Counted from the first letter of the stretch, positions 1 to 11,920 are shown. The stretch is DNA of 64,000 nucleotides from Phragmites australis (GCF_958298935.1 NC_084927.1:21898001-21962000); one strand, 5' to 3'. Numbers and translations are program-made. The notes: a model not told the origin generated them from the letters alone.

Positions 1-701
1 TAGAGCCTCTTCTTATTTGATTCTTTCGACTGTAAGTTCGATCTACCTTACTCGACCATGCTTGGACTTGGTGGTACTTGAGTAGCCGCTTGCAGAAATC
101 CTCCCTGCTAAGTAGAGTTAGGGAGCTATTGTCGAATATCTAACTATAGGGTATATACGTATAAGAAGTATACCATATATGGACGGGGTATGCCGTGTGC
201 ATACTTGACAACTCCGGATATTACGAAATCGAATTTGTTGTACCTGATACTCTGAAATCTAGAATGAGTATACTAGGAAGGCTTTGATTGCCTACCCAAC
301 TCGAGAAGATTAGTATCTATAACAAATTTATCTACTTGGATGTCCATATTGACTACGAAAGGAGACGGTGCATTACCCTTATATAAGGCAGGGACCCAGA
401 TTCCCCAGGGGTGGTTCTTTTCTTCTAGCTACTCAAGGCAAGCATCTGGACCTGGACACAGGAGGAACTCGACGACTTTAGCTTTGGATTTAGATCCGAT
501 CTACTCATTGTAATAGGTTAGCCACATTGCATGTACTCGGGTAAATACATATACATAATCATCAACACAGGATGTAGGGTATTACTCCAACTAGAGACTC
601 GAACCTATATGCATCGCGTGCGTCTCGCTTCATGTTCGATTTATGATCCACGAAGGTAACCTATTATTTTTGGACATATTGTTAGGAATAAATCCTCGAC
701 A
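1..701 (+). mobile_element. 3' part of an LTR-retrotransposon LTR (solo or truncated)
   Basis: The segment has the order of a plant gypsy-type LTR. A TATA-like TTATATAAGG lies at 379-388. It is followed by a pyrimidine-rich leader and then the block GTAGGGTATTAC near 572-583, which is common in the U5 of grass gypsy LTRs. The LTR appears to end at CCTCGACA (about 694-701). No primer-binding site follows, so this is either a 3' LTR or a solo LTR. Its left end lies outside the window. Family assignment rests on pattern recognition only. Confidence 0.5.
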
Positions 702-1155
702 AAAAGTTAGATATAAAGAGTTACAACTATAAAAAAAATCTAGATCTAACTATACCCCTACGTTGCAAACAAAATTTATATCTATTATAAATACAACTAT
801 CTTTAAAAAAACATAGGTTAAAGAGTTACAACCATAAAAAGAACCTAAATCTAATATCACTAAACAATATATCTAATTTCTAATCTATATCCATAACTAA
901 ATCTAATGTCTAAACTAATTGATTTGTAATTTTTTCACTAAGATTAGAATATTTATCTCAGATATTAAAAGATTCCAGTAGGACTTTGTTACTCTTCTCT
1001 TCCTCCTCTCCCCTCCCCTCTTCACTCCTCTCTCTCCGCGCAATGGTGAAACAAACAAGCAAGCACAGGACCCCATTAGAAGGCTAGCCACATAGCTTTA
1101 TAATCTATCGCTCTTTTAACAGGCGACAGGAATTTAGATTTGTAATTTGTCAAAA
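702..1155. other. AT-rich intergenic spacer, upstream region of the VQ gene
   Basis: AT-rich DNA without an open reading frame. It contains two imperfect copies of a roughly 45-bp block (about 706-750 and 809-855, sharing AAAGAGTTACAAC) and a CT-rich stretch at about 991-1035. It probably supplies distal promoter sequence for the gene at 1583. No specific element could be identified. Confidence 0.4.
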
Positions 1156-1163
1156 TATATAAA
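1156..1163 (+). promoter_or_regulatory. Possible TATA box of the VQ gene
   Basis: TATATAAA lies about 425 bases upstream of the preferred start codon in otherwise low-GC DNA, just before base composition rises. The implied 5' UTR would be about 390 bases if unspliced, which is long but possible. No other evidence supports it. Confidence 0.3.
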
Positions 1164-1582
1164 TATATTTGCAATTTCTTAATTTAAAAATAAAAGAAAT
1201 AAAAAATCCAAAAAAAAGTGCACCTACCACGCGGAGGCAAGGCCGAGTCCACTGCCGCTGCCGTCCTGCCACAAGAACCCCTAAAGAAGGATTCCACCGC
1301 GTCCGACACCGTGCGCGGAACCAAAAACCAACGCGAGTCTCCCAACCCAAGCTGCCGTAAAAATAAAATAAAAACCCTCCGTTTTGTTGTAAAGAACCGG
1401 CACGTCTCATTGACTTGCCCGCCGTCTCTCCGAGCTCACACGGCCACACGCACTCCTCTCCGCTCATGTTGAACCATTCCCATTCCCGATCCGATTCCCG
1501 TTCCCCCTTCCTCCACGGCTTCCCCCACGCAGTCGACACCCCGTCGCCGGAGCCGCGGGAAAGGGCAACCGCGCCGTCGAGG

Positions 1583-2419
1583 ATGGACGCGCCGTCGTCG
1601 TCGGGGCGGCCGACGACGCCGAGGCGGCAGCTGCAGGGCCCGCGCCCGCCGCGGCTCAACGTGAGGATGGAGTCGCACGCCATCAAGAAGCCCTCGGGAG
1701 CTGCGCCGGCGCAGATGCAGGGGAGGCGGGAGCAGCAGCCCGGGCCGCCGCCGCGGGCGCCGGTCATCATCTACGACGCGTCGCCCAAGGTCATCCACGT
1801 CAAGCCCAGCGAGTTCATGGCGCTTGTGCAGCGGCTCACCGGCCCGGGATCCGGCGGGCCGCCCGCCGATGCGCAGCAGGAGCACCAGCCGGATGACGCC
1901 GTGCTGGGACAGTTGACGTTCCTGCCGCCGGAGCTGCTGCTCTCGCCGTCGGCCGCGATGTCCCCAGCCGCGCGGCTGGCGACAATCGAGAGGTCCGTCC
2001 GTCCGATGCCCGCGCCGGTGCCGGACTACTTGGACGTCCAGGACGGCGGGGTCGACGATGGCACCCTCGCGGCGATCCTTGGCCCGGCGCGGCCCGGCAT
2101 CCTGTCCCCGCTGCCGTCGTCGCTCCCGCCGGCCGCGGCGTCTGGGCTGTTCTCGCCGCTGCCGTTCGACCCGAGCTGCATCAGCTGGCTGAACGAGCTC
2201 AGCCCGATCCTCAGAGCCGCCTCCACTGCCAACGTCGGCGCCGGCGCATCCTCGTCCGGCATCGGAGGCGGCGGCGGCCCGAGCAACGGCTCCTCCCGGC
2301 CGCCGCCGTCCTACTACGCCGATCCGTTCGTGCCCAGCCCCCGCAACCTCCTCGCCACACCCACCGTGCCGTCGCCGGCGACCTGCGCGGAGTTCTTCGG
2401 CAGCCTGCCGGATCTTTAG
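1583..2419 (+). CDS. VQ-motif protein, MKS1-like (MAP kinase substrate 1 type)
   Basis: Intronless ORF of 278 codons. Residues 16-37 hold the conserved N-terminal block (RRQLQGPRPPRLNVRMESH followed by AIKK), typical of MKS1-type VQ proteins. Residues 71-87 hold the VQ core, with FMALVQRLTG at 78-87 matching FxxxVQxLTG. Family members are nuclear cofactors that bind WRKY transcription factors and are phosphorylated by MAP kinases at Ser-Pro sites; many SP dipeptides and the block LSPSAAMSPAARLATIE are present. GILSP, SGLFSPLPFD and a C-terminal EFFGSLPDL are also shared with the group. I chose ATG 1583 because it has purine at -3 and G at +4 and puts the LQGPRP block near the N-terminus. An in-frame ATG at 1466 would add 39 residues of low-complexity sequence in a weak context. 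Codon third positions are very GC-rich, as in many grass genes. No lesions are seen. Confidence 0.9.
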   Translation: MDAPSSSGRPTTPRRQLQGPRPPRLNVRMESHAIKKPSGAAPAQMQGRREQQPGPPPRAPVIIYDASPKVIHVKPSEFMALVQRLTGPGSGGPPADAQQEHQPDDAVLGQLTFLPPELLLSPSAAMSPAARLATIERSVRPMPAPVPDYLDVQDGGVDDGTLAAILGPARPGILSPLPSSLPPAAASGLFSPLPFDPSCISWLNELSPILRAASTANVGAGASSSGIGGGGGPSNGSSRPPPSYYADPFVPSPRNLLATPTVPSPATCAEFFGSLPDL

Positions 2420-4760
2420 CTCGCCGCCGCGCCCGTCCAAGACAGCAGAAGCAGCGGCCGAAACTTGGCTACATTTTTCCACTTCTTTTTCTTGCTACTT
2501 TTTTTTCTGAGGGTAGGCGCAAGGTAGTGGGGCCGGCACTGATGCTAATCTGATTAGTGCTCCGTTTCATCCTTTGCTGATTGTTCTTGAGCAACCACTA
2601 GGCAGCAGCAGCACAGCTGGGAGTGAGAACAAGAACAGAATAGAGAAAGCAATGGCAAAAGTTTTCAGTAGCAGTAGCAGATGACTAGAAGCAACCGGCC
2701 GGCTCAGCACTTTGTTGGATTCTTCTTCTCTGTTTTTTCATCTCTTGTGTAGGCCAAAGAAATGATTGTTTGTTTAATGGAGGATTTGTTAATTCTTTAA
2801 GTTTGGTGGTGTGCTTATGATTAGGTCATGCTGACTTGGTGCATTGTGACCGAACATCTACTCTGGTGCTTTTACTCCATTCACCAATTGTACTTCTTGC
2901 TGCAAAATGCAAAATCTAATACTACTAATTTAAAATCGTTTCGGAACAAAAAAAATCGTTTCGATTTTAAGGCTATCAGTAGTAGTACGATAAGAAAACA
3001 AATAGAGCGGTTAAAGTACTGATGGCATACAAGCAATTTTATCTACTCTGGTCGCATATATACAGGCCCGTACTAGAGGTATGTGCAGGATGCGCTTCTG
3101 CACAGGGCCCCAAATGATTAGGGCGCTCAATTTTTTTGTCAGTAATATACTTAGCAGTCTAATCATCAAATTAAAGAGTAATCTATTGCATTAGCAATAA
3201 AGAATGCAATTTATTATTTCTGGTGAAGTTGTGCGTGATATCTATTGGGGCATGAGGATTGCACCATGAGTTATATCAATGTTAAATTCATGAGTAAGGT
3301 ATGATTGACATCAACCTTGCAATCCATCAGCGTAATCAATTAGCGTAATTTTAGGGGTACAATTCTGTATCTCAGTCCTACGATCAGAAGCATGGACAGT
3401 CAAGATCAAAAGTTACCCGCCCAAATTGTCCTTTTTAAATTTTATAAATTGAAACTATTGAAGTCTTGCGTTTTAAGATGACACAAGAAAGATTTACTGA
3501 ATTGGCCAAAAACACTTGAAAATAATATTTTTGGAGAAAGATTTTTATAAAGATCTAATTAAATATTTTATACCAAGGAATGCTAGAAGCATGACACGTT
3601 TAAGCTAAAAGATAGTTTTGTGGTTAAAAGTTCCAAGATTTGCTTTTTGGCAAGCTGTAGTTCTTAGGTAAAATTTTATTTCCAATATGATTAATAAAAA
3701 ACTTTTTTTTATTAGCTTTTCTTATACTAGAACCTAATTATGGAATTCACATATGATCCCAAATTTCTCGGATACGGTCCTATATATATATACATATATA
3801 TATATATATCATTATACAATTCTTAGTTCATGATTTTTCATATTTTTTCTTTATATACGAAAGTCACCCCACACCTACAAACGAGGGTCCAGAAATTATG
3901 TTTCTTGTGCTGTGTGGAACTCTGTGATGTGTCAGTTTTCTTGCCGGCGGAAAAGGCGAGAGGTGGAAGAGCAAGAAGAAGACGACTTTGGCGGGTCCCG
4001 GAAGACAGTGGATAACAGAGCTTTGCATGTGAACGCGTGGGGCGGGAGCTTCGTTTTGGCGCTTACACGTGCTTCGAGAGAGATATATGGTTCCAAGCCC
4101 GGAAAGCGGCTGCAGCAAGGAAAGAGCTCGATATGGAACAGTAGCATCACCATCATATCTCACCCGCGAACTCATGATTCTCATCTCTGAACAACCAATC
4201 GGTGCTATCTAGATCACCACAGTATCACAATTATTTGGTTACGATCCATGCCAACATCGAGTTGTTCTCCAGTTTTGCATCAGTTATTGATCTTTATAAA
4301 AAGATTAGTTGTACAAGTTGACCAGATTCTTATTTTAAGCCAAGCCCAGGGTCAACTTTGAGCTGTAAACCTATTTTTTTATGGAATAGACGAATTCAAG
4401 AAACTTGCCCAGGTCAGCTCAAACACTGATGCCGGAATTAGACTAGAAAACCATTTGAAGTCAATGGCCTGATTTCTCCCTTTTTCAGATCCAATGATCA
4501 AATCAGAACTGCTCAGAATATTTGCAGTAGTTGGTAGTTGCTCACCAAGTCAACCTGATCGTATGTTGTTCTTCTTTGCTATTACAAGGCAGTTTTCGTA
4601 AAACTACTGCAGACATCATCACGTTTTAAACGAGACACTTCGATCTTTTTCTCCTTTTCTTGTGAGACAAAAGGGGGGATTAACTAATTATTCAGGCAAC
4701 ACGTTACAATCTTGGAGTAGAAATTAGAAAATGCTTCGTCACACAACTAGGCGACTACAA
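2420..4760. other. Intergenic region with VQ gene 3' UTR and simple repeats
   Basis: The first 400 bases or so are probably the 3' UTR of the VQ gene. The rest is AT-rich. A (TA)-rich microsatellite spans about 3781-3810. The block at 3066-3130 (GGCCCGTACTAG through GGGCCCC) resembles the end of a degraded transposon, but no partner end was found. The moderately GC-rich block at 3850-4190 contains only short, unrecognisable frames. No gene is supported. Confidence 0.4.
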
Positions 4761-4765
4761 TGAAC
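4761..4765. repeat. Target-site duplication (left) of the copia element
   Basis: TGAAC sits directly left of the 5' LTR. The same five bases lie at 11916-11920, directly right of the 3' LTR. A 5-bp duplication is normal for Ty1-copia integration. Confidence 0.85.
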
Positions 4766-5260
4766 GGTTGGTGTTGATCTCGGGCTAGTCAACATCTGTT
4801 TGCTAAGGAAGTTTAACTCCACTAAGTGTCCTGATCGGGATGCCAAAATTAACTTTGTGGTTTTGGTCCCTGTGGTCTAGCGCAATATAAAAAGGGGAGT
4901 CAGCTGTCTCATACAATCTAACAGTTGGTTGAGATAGATTTAGCCCTAACAAACTCTACTTGCCCGATTGATCTAGTGCTGGAGGCCACAGGAAGACCGA
5001 TGCCTCCCTTGCAGGATGACGATCGCGATCTCCGACACTCCACTACGACTTCAACAAATTCCATCACCACGCTGGCGTCCATTACATCAACATCATCATC
5101 AAGCCGGCGATCGACTACACCAACATACATCGACCATATCCTCCTCACCGATCAACCCTAGATGGCATCTCCAAACACCGGTATGTCTACATGCTTCTGC
5201 AATCAAGATGTGTCTGTTTTAGAGCTAATGATGATCTAAGATGAACCTAAGTGCATTACA
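4766..5260 (+). repeat. 5' LTR of the copia element
   Basis: 495 bp, alignable along its full length to 11435-11915. TATA-like TATAAAAA is at 4886-4893. The first bases read GGTTGG where the 3' copy reads TATTGG, so an ancestral TGTTGG start is likely. It ends TTACA. It is about 14 bp longer than the 3' copy because of an extra segment near 5160-5176. Confidence 0.85.
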
Positions 5261-5261
5261 A

Positions 5262-5273
5262 TGGTACCAGAGC
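5262..5273 (+). other. Primer-binding site of the copia element
   Basis: TGGTACCAGAGC one base after the LTR. It differs by one base from the usual TGGTATCAGAGC complementary to the 3' end of initiator methionine tRNA, the common primer of plant copia elements. Confidence 0.85.
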
Positions 5274-6786
5274 CAAATTAGCCCCTAATTAGACCTAATT
5301 AGGCTTAATTAAGGTTTAGTTATGCTTCGATGATGCCAATTTGTGAATAATTAGGCTTAATCATGTTAATTAGTGGCAAATTGCTCTAATTATTCTCGGT
5401 TTGAGTGTTTTAATTTTGGATTAGATGCAATTATGCCTATTTTTTGCTTCAGTTCATGATTAATGTTGATGAACGCCATCCCACTAATGTTCAATCCGGT
5501 TCGGATTAATGTGAATTAGTCTCAAAGTAATGATGTTCTAGCACTTTATGCCTCGGATTAATGCAATTTCATGCACACATGTTCATGAATTAGGAGTTTA
5601 GGTTCGGATTATGTGTTTTTCATGTATGTGTGTGTGCTTGTGTGTTATTTTAGGACTCGAAATTGGATTATTGGGCTCGACCAGGGCCCTTTTGGTCTCG
5701 AACAGAAGCAAGAAGGAGGGGAATCAGGCAAATATGAAACCCCAAGTAAAAACCCCCAAATACCCGAATGTCGTAACCCCCAATCCTAGAACCATAACCT
5801 TAAATCCCGAATCAAGCTCAAGAACTAGAAGAAGGGGATACTCACATGTTCTTGCGTGTGTGGTCGATGTTGTCGTCACCGAAGCCGTTGCAGAGCTCCT
5901 CCTTTCATCTTCATCTCGCATGGACACCTTAGCCTAGCGTGTGCCACGATCCTTGCTGGCGCGTCGCCTCCTCTCGCCGCGTGCGCGCCGTTGCCTTCAC
6001 GGGCACCACCGCGAAGCAGCTCGATGGGGCCGCATGTAATTTCCATCACGCGCATGCGTCAGCGAGCAGGCCCGTTGTGGTGCCGCTCCACAGCCCCAGT
6101 GCATTCCTCCTCTCCGGTGGTCGCTTCTCTCGTGCTTCACTGGCGGCCGACAACCCAGCTTCACCATTACCACTCTTGTCTCTCACGTTCTCTTCTCTCG
6201 CGATGTGGTGAAATCTAAAGAGGAGAGGGAGACCGAGCTATGGTTAGGGTTACGGGTGGGCATCGTGTTTTGTCTCGCTGAAAACGGTGACGGACCGTTC
6301 GATCTGGATGGACGGCTGAGAATCATCAGGTCGTTAGGCTGGCGCGTGTGAAGGAGGGCCGACGGGGCTTTTTGGCCACGCTAACGGGTCGAGTGCGCGT
6401 GAGGTGCAGTGGGCCGCCAACCGGATTTATGGGTTATTTTGGGCTCTTTTCTTTTTTAACATTTCTAGTGAATTTCTAATGTTCTTTTTTATGCACTGGA
6501 ATTAATGATGTTTACAGCCCAAATAAATGATGTTTAATGCATTAAATTATGATTAATTCTTTGGTCGAATTGGAACCAAAGGGAAAAAATTCAGAGAATT
6601 TTACGACCAAATTTATGTAGGTGCATAATTACTTTCTGAGAAAAGTTGACTGTAATAATGTGCCATTTTATGTGTTTATTTAAAAAAAATTTACATTTTC
6701 TGCCCAATGGTGATGCGAATTAGAGTTTTAATTTATGCATGATTTTAATCGGACCAACATAGGATTATTTTTGTGCAAATTATTTC

Positions 6787-7739
6787 TTGATGATAAATTT
6801 TCTAATCTGGCCTAATTTTTCTCTCCAGCTCTTTAACGCTTCCTCGGTTGCCGCCACAATTGACGACAAAGAGCAACTTACAAGGAATAACTTTCCCGCT
6901 TGGAAATCTAAGATGACTATTGTCCTTGGAGTTTTGGACCTTGACTATGCACTCAGGGTTAATGCTCCCACTGCTTCCGCTACTGGCATGAAGAATTATG
7001 ATGAACTAAAGAAAACATATGATGCACTTTGTGACAAGTGGGAGCGTTCAACCGCATGTCACTAATGATTACGAGGAACTCTATCTCAGAAGCTATAAGG
7101 GGAGCAATCCCAACTTCATAAAAAGCTAAGACGTACTTGGTATCCATGGAGGAGCAATTCAAAGGCACCTCCAAGGTTTATGCCAGTACATTAATTCAGA
7201 AGCTCCTCAATATTAAGTACAATTATAGGTCCAACGACATAAGAGAACACATCATAATGATGACAGATATGGCTGCCAAACTTAAGAGCATGGAAATGGA
7301 AATCTCTGATGGTTTCCTTGTCCATTTCGTTATGACTTCTCTCCCTCCTGAATTTTGTCCCTTTAATATTAACTACAATACTCAAAAGGAGAAATAAACT
7401 ATGAGCGACTTGATCGCGATGTGTGTCCAAGAGGAAGAGAGGATGAGGGCTGAAAAGAAAGATTTTGTTAATCAAGTTGGCAGCCCTAGAAACAAAAGAA
7501 AATTCCAAGAAGATTTCAACTCTAAGAAAAAGTTGCATTTCATCGCTAAGCATGATAAGACAGTGCAGAGGGAACCCAAGGCATCTGCTCCTGCTTCTCA
7601 AGAATCTAAAGATGACGGATGTCACTTCTGCCATAAGAAGAAACACTACCAGAAAGACTGTGTTGGTTTCCTAAAGTGGCTCACAAAGAAGGGGATTCAC
7701 TACCGCGAGAACATTAGGAAAGAGGGAGCGAAGTCTTAG
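6787..7739 (+). pseudogene. Copia gag remnant
   Basis: Three adjoining segments resemble copia gag. 6787-7065 has the N-terminal part (LTRNNFPAWKSKM). After a frameshift and stop near 7065-7135, 7137-7397 continues with the central part (EEQFKGTSKVYA). After a stop at 7395, 7401-7739 holds MSDLIAMCVQEEERM and a CCHC zinc knuckle (CHFCHKKKHYQKDC, spacing CX2CX4HX4C). The knuckle would bind RNA in the capsid particle. At least one frameshift and two in-frame stops make it non-functional. The exact original start is unclear. Confidence 0.8.
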
Positions 7740-7740
7740 A

Positions 7741-8482
7741 GTGGCCAACGGGAAGGAAGCTGAAGTCGAGACTATTAGATCATTTCCCTTAGTCCCTGAT
7801 AGTGGCTTCACTCTTAGACTTAATAATATATTTTATGTTCCTACCATAAGGAGGAATCTCATTTCAATTTTTGTGTTAGATGATGATGATTTTTATTATA
7901 ATTTTGGAGATAATAAGTGCATTCTTAAGTTTAATTTAGATGTTATTGGTCTTGTCATCAGACAAGATAAACTTTATATACTTCCTCTTAATGAATCATA
8001 TGTGTCTATGAGTGTTTACGATGTAAGCTATAGAAAGAGAAGTACAATTAATGAGACTTTTTCGAAACTGTGGCATTGTCATTTAGGCCATATTTCGAGG
8101 AGGGGAATGGAGCGTCTCATTAAGGAAGAGATCCTCCAACCCTTAGAGTTCTCTGACTCTGACCACTGCATAGATTGCATTAAAGGAAAATGTGTTAAGC
8201 AAATAAAGAAGGGGCCACTTGGAGCACATGATTAATTCATACAGACATCTGCGGTCCTTTTCCTGTAACATCAGTGGATGGTTTTTATTCATTCATTATC
8301 TTCACTGATGATTTCTCCCATTACAGTTATATGTACCCCATTAAACATCGATCTGAGTATCCCTATAAATTCAAGATATTTAAGGCTGCGGTAGAAAATC
8401 AGCACAACCTAAAAATTAAAGTAGTGAGATCGGATTACGGGGAGAGTATTATGTGAGACATGCCCCATACGGGTAAATCCCT
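7741..8482 (+). pseudogene. Copia pol remnant: GAG-pre-integrase and integrase N-terminal part
   Basis: 7741-8235 reads through a protease-to-integrase linker, with VPTIRRNLIS and then the HHCC zinc-binding region (WHCHLGHIS through CIDCIKGK). 8236-8456 continues in shifted frames with an integrase core start (HTDICGPFPVTS-like, FTDDFSHYSYMYP) and VVRSDYGE, where the second catalytic Asp is expected. Similarity continues to about 8482 (EYYVRHAPYG, with a stop where Gln is expected) and then fades. The rest of integrase and all of RT are absent. It begins with GTG, so it is an internal piece of a longer polyprotein. Confidence 0.8.
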
Positions 8483-10726
8483 TATCAACTCGAGCCATCC
8501 TGGTAGTCCTGGCATGTGTTTTGTATCCAATATTGGAACACATGCTTATCCAACATTTAACATCACAACATAGCTTAATAGAGAGAGTAATTAACATTGG
8601 ATTACAAGTTCTTAAGTATTTACCAAGTTATTACAATTTACAGCAAAAGAGAGCTAGGAGGAGATAAAAACCGCCTCAACTTCTAACCAACAAAAGAAAC
8701 TACGCAGTGGAAGACTAAAGACTATACAACAAAAGAAGGATAGAGTCATATGCCCTTAGACTCCATAACAAAAGCACGACCTCCGAGCAGCTGCCTACTC
8801 ATGCCCACCACCACCATCGGCAGGCGTGAAGTAGCCAAAGACCAACTCCTCCTCGCCGGTAGCACCTGAAATAGCAACGTGACTACGAAGGTACTCGCAT
8901 GACTTAATTCATAATTAACACTTATAAATAGTCCGACTCTAAGGATTATGCATTTGGATGTTAGCAAGGATGTAGTCACATGGTTAAGTAAATTTCATAT
9001 GCAGAAGCAAATTTGACATACACATATATGAGCATCTATACTTGACCAAAGTAACATACTAGCCCATGAACATCAATTGAACATAATGTAAAAGGAACCA
9101 TAAGACTAATATCTGTAAAGCACAACTCAAACCATCAACCATATCAATCCACACTCGTAACTCTACGACTGCTGCAAATGGACAAAAGCATCACGAATAA
9201 CATTTTACATTAGACAACATCATATTAAACCCATGCTATAAGGATACGGATCAACAATTATTCATGACAGGAGAATTAGTGCATCAACATAGGTTCTACC
9301 CATCATAAACCCGACATCGACTAGAACGCATGTATAACGTATATAAAGCATATTTATCACATTAGATACATATGATCCAAATGAATGAGAGAAGTATGCT
9401 TAGATGCTTGCCTTGCTGCTCAGGTGAACGCCTAATGCACCCGCACAACACTCGGATAATTCGGGGAGATTGGTGTCGTCTTCAACCACACTCGCATCAC
9501 GCGTCGGTTCTTTGCTTACTAAAGAAGAACACATGCAATGATGATTACAAAGTACCCACTCAATAAAGGCTATTCTCGGAATGCCACTCCCCTCCATGTA
9601 TTTGCAAAAATGCCTAATAGCATTTTGATCTCCTACGCTTGCTTTCACAGTCCCCCTACGAGCAGCCCGGAATCAATGACAGGATGAACTATAGATACTC
9701 ATGTGTCAACTAATGTTGGAAGGATAGAGAGCGGTGTCCGCATACTAGCATAGTACACCTTCAAAGGCAACAGAAAGGCGTCATATCTATTCTCTATCTC
9801 AAGAAGTCTACTTCTCTTGCCAGTTCAAATAGCATCTTTCTATTCAATGAGGGAAGGGCACTATATCGGTAAGACCATCACAGCACACCTCCCTAACCCC
9901 CTGACCGAGAGTGCTATGCATGAATGAAGTGCAACAATGTATACTACGATATGCATAATGACATGCTAAAAGTGTAAGACATGCGAAGAAATAACAAACT
10001 TCGTGACCTAACAACGTCGGAAAAGAAACAGGAGTCCGGAGCTCCGGATTTTTCCAGAGTCTCCACATAATTCTCCAGACTCTCTGGGTTTCTAGATTTT
10101 CTCCGGGATATCCAAACTCTCCAGATTTTTATCTGAACTCTCCAGAGTTCTGCAGAACAATTTTTTACGATGATTCGTCGATCGAATCGACTTGCATGTT
10201 GAAATATAAACCACATAAACATGCAATGGCACTAATACATTGGTTCTAAACCTAATACACTCACTCTACACCCTCGATTTACTAGTTATCTCATCTAAAC
10301 CTTCTTTACATCTCTAATGCCTCAAGAACACGACATTGCTTTGCTAATCATCCATTGGTGTCCACAAATTCAACCAAAACCGAGCTAAAACTTGCGATGC
10401 TATCATAGAAATCCTAGGGTACTTACCTAAGGTCCTTTGCCAATTTTTGAGGATGTTGATTTGGGGAAGAACTGAAAGACAACACTTGGAGAAGGGAGAG
10501 CAAACTTGTTGAAAGTTGCAGAACAACAAGGGCGACGAATTTGATTGCGAATCCTCCAAACCTTCATGCATGTGAGTAAGAATTAGATGGATGGAGAGCT
10601 AGAGAGGTGAGATATGTCATAGAGTGACATGCAAACCATGTTTCTTGCTTCTTGGGTGGGATTTTGGGAAAGAATGGAGAGAGTGCTTAAGGGAGAAGAG
10701 AGGGGCTGCTGCCTTTGCTCTGTCCA

Positions 10727-10807
<81 letters not shown>

Positions 10808-11135
10808 AAGAGAGTGAGTGAGTGAGGTGGAAGAGAGGGAGTGAGTTGAGGTGGAGAGGGGTGGGCGCCCAGGGGAAAAGAGAGGAGGGGTGGGGCCAAC
10901 GAAAGGTGGGTCCCACTCCCAAGAGAGAGAAGCTAATAACTGCTGCTAAACTTTTATAAAAACTAGTGCAAAAATTAACTTCTAAGCGAGACTTAAACTA
11001 ATGAAGAGTCTAACGTTGGTTATTTTCAAAACGCCGAACAAAAATCAAAACACCAATTGAGTTAGCAAGCAATCTAAAATTCTTAACATTAAACATGATG
11101 ATTATGATGTTTAATGACATAATTAAGGAATTGGG
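8483..11135 (-). mobile_element. Foreign 2.65-kb segment inside the copia element, LTR-like in minus orientation
   Basis: This DNA replaces the RT region of the copia element. It has no supported coding sequence. Read on the minus strand it resembles a long gypsy-type LTR: an AT-rich start, a CT-rich promoter/leader with (CT)38, a region of repeated CTCCAGA motifs (about 10020-10160) and a terminal part rich in short AT blocks. Boundaries are uncertain: the left one could be anywhere from 8453 (TGTGAGACATGCC) to about 8600, and the right one is near 11135. No target duplication was found. It could also be another kind of insertion. Confidence 0.4.
10731..10806. repeat. (AG)38 microsatellite
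   Basis: A 76-bp uninterrupted AG dinucleotide run. On the minus strand it is a CT run within a pyrimidine-rich stretch, as often seen in plant promoters and 5' leaders. Confidence 0.97.
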
Positions 11136-11137
11136 AA

Positions 11138-11233
11138 GTCATAAGTACTAAGTCAATGATTGCGGATCCGCTCACTAAAGGCTTACCACCCCATATCTTT
11201 CATGATCATGTTACCAACATGGGGTTATTGGAA
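11138..11233 (+). pseudogene. C-terminal end of copia RNase H/pol
   Basis: Frame beginning near the right junction reads ISTKSMIADPLTKGLPPHIF and ends at a stop after GLLESL. ADPLTKGLP is the conserved C-terminus of copia RNase H. Only about 30 residues remain. The segment shows that the 3' end of pol is original and only the middle was lost. Confidence 0.8.
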
Positions 11234-11423
11234 AGCCTATGATTATGGATTAAGAGGACCATAAAACAAATTAACTCCCATTAAGTATAACGAACTTCCA
11301 TTTTGAGATGGAGTGATATATTATATGTATTTGGGTTTCAGCGGTATTTAATTAGCCACTGTAGTGCTTTGCCTTGGTGTACTGTTTCATCGAGAGTAGG
11401 CTTATGATGTTAGCCTTACGATC

Positions 11424-11434
11424 AAGGGAGAGAA
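11424..11434 (+). other. Polypurine tract of the copia element
   Basis: AAGGGAGAGAA directly precedes the 3' LTR, the expected position of the plus-strand primer. Confidence 0.75.
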
Positions 11435-11915
11435 TATTGGTGTTGACCTTGGGCTAACCAACATCCGTTTCCTAAGGGAGTTTAACTCCACTACGCGCCC
11501 TGATCGGGGGCGCCAAAACCAACATGTGGTTTTGGTCTCCTGTGGCCCAGCGCAATATAAAAGGGGAGAGCCGGTCATCTCATGCGATCCAATGATTGGT
11601 TGAGATAGGTTTAACCCCAACAGACCCACTCGCCCGATCGATCTAGTGCTGGAGGCCACGAGAAGGCTGACGCCTCCCTTGCAGGACGATGGCCGGTGAT
11701 CTCCAGCACTCCACTGCGATTTCAACAAGTTCCTTCGTCACGCAGGTGTCCACTACGTCAACCTCATCATCAAGCCGACGATCAACTACACCAACGTACA
11801 CGGACTGCATCCTCCTCACCGATCAACCCTAAATTGCATGTCTACATACTTCTGTAATCAAGATGTGTCTATTTTAGAGCTAATAATGGTCTAAGATGAA
11901 CCTAAGTGCATAACA
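11435..11915 (+). repeat. 3' LTR of the copia element
   Basis: 481 bp, homologous to 4766-5260. TATAAAAGG is at 11556-11564. It ends ATAACA and is followed by the TGAAC duplication at 11916-11920. Confidence 0.85.
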
Positions 11916-11920
11916 TGAAC

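Larger units (their letters stand above)
4766..11915 (+). mobile_element. Ty1-copia LTR retrotransposon, defective, with internal replacement
   Basis: Element bounded by two related LTRs and a TGAAC duplication. Order on the plus strand: 5' LTR, initiator-Met-type primer-binding site, a long untranslated leader (about 5274-6786), gag, protease/integrase N-terminal part, foreign DNA (about 8483-11135), the last RNase H residues of pol, polypurine tract, 3' LTR. Gene order with integrase before RT is copia-type. Reverse transcriptase and most of RNase H are missing, so it cannot move autonomously. The leader contains a GC-richer block (about 5850-6260) with short frames that I do not recognise. 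Confidence 0.85.

Noticed and set aside
1436..2482. Long minus-strand ORF opposite the VQ gene
   Set aside because: It is an arginine-rich shadow created by high third-position GC. The plus strand has the recognisable VQ motif.
3066..3130. Possible hAT or other transposon terminus with GGGCCCC
   Set aside because: No second end, inverted repeat or duplication could be found nearby.
10617..10922. Leu/Ser-repeat and Arg/Glu-repeat ORFs
   Set aside because: Produced by translation of the (AG)38 microsatellite.
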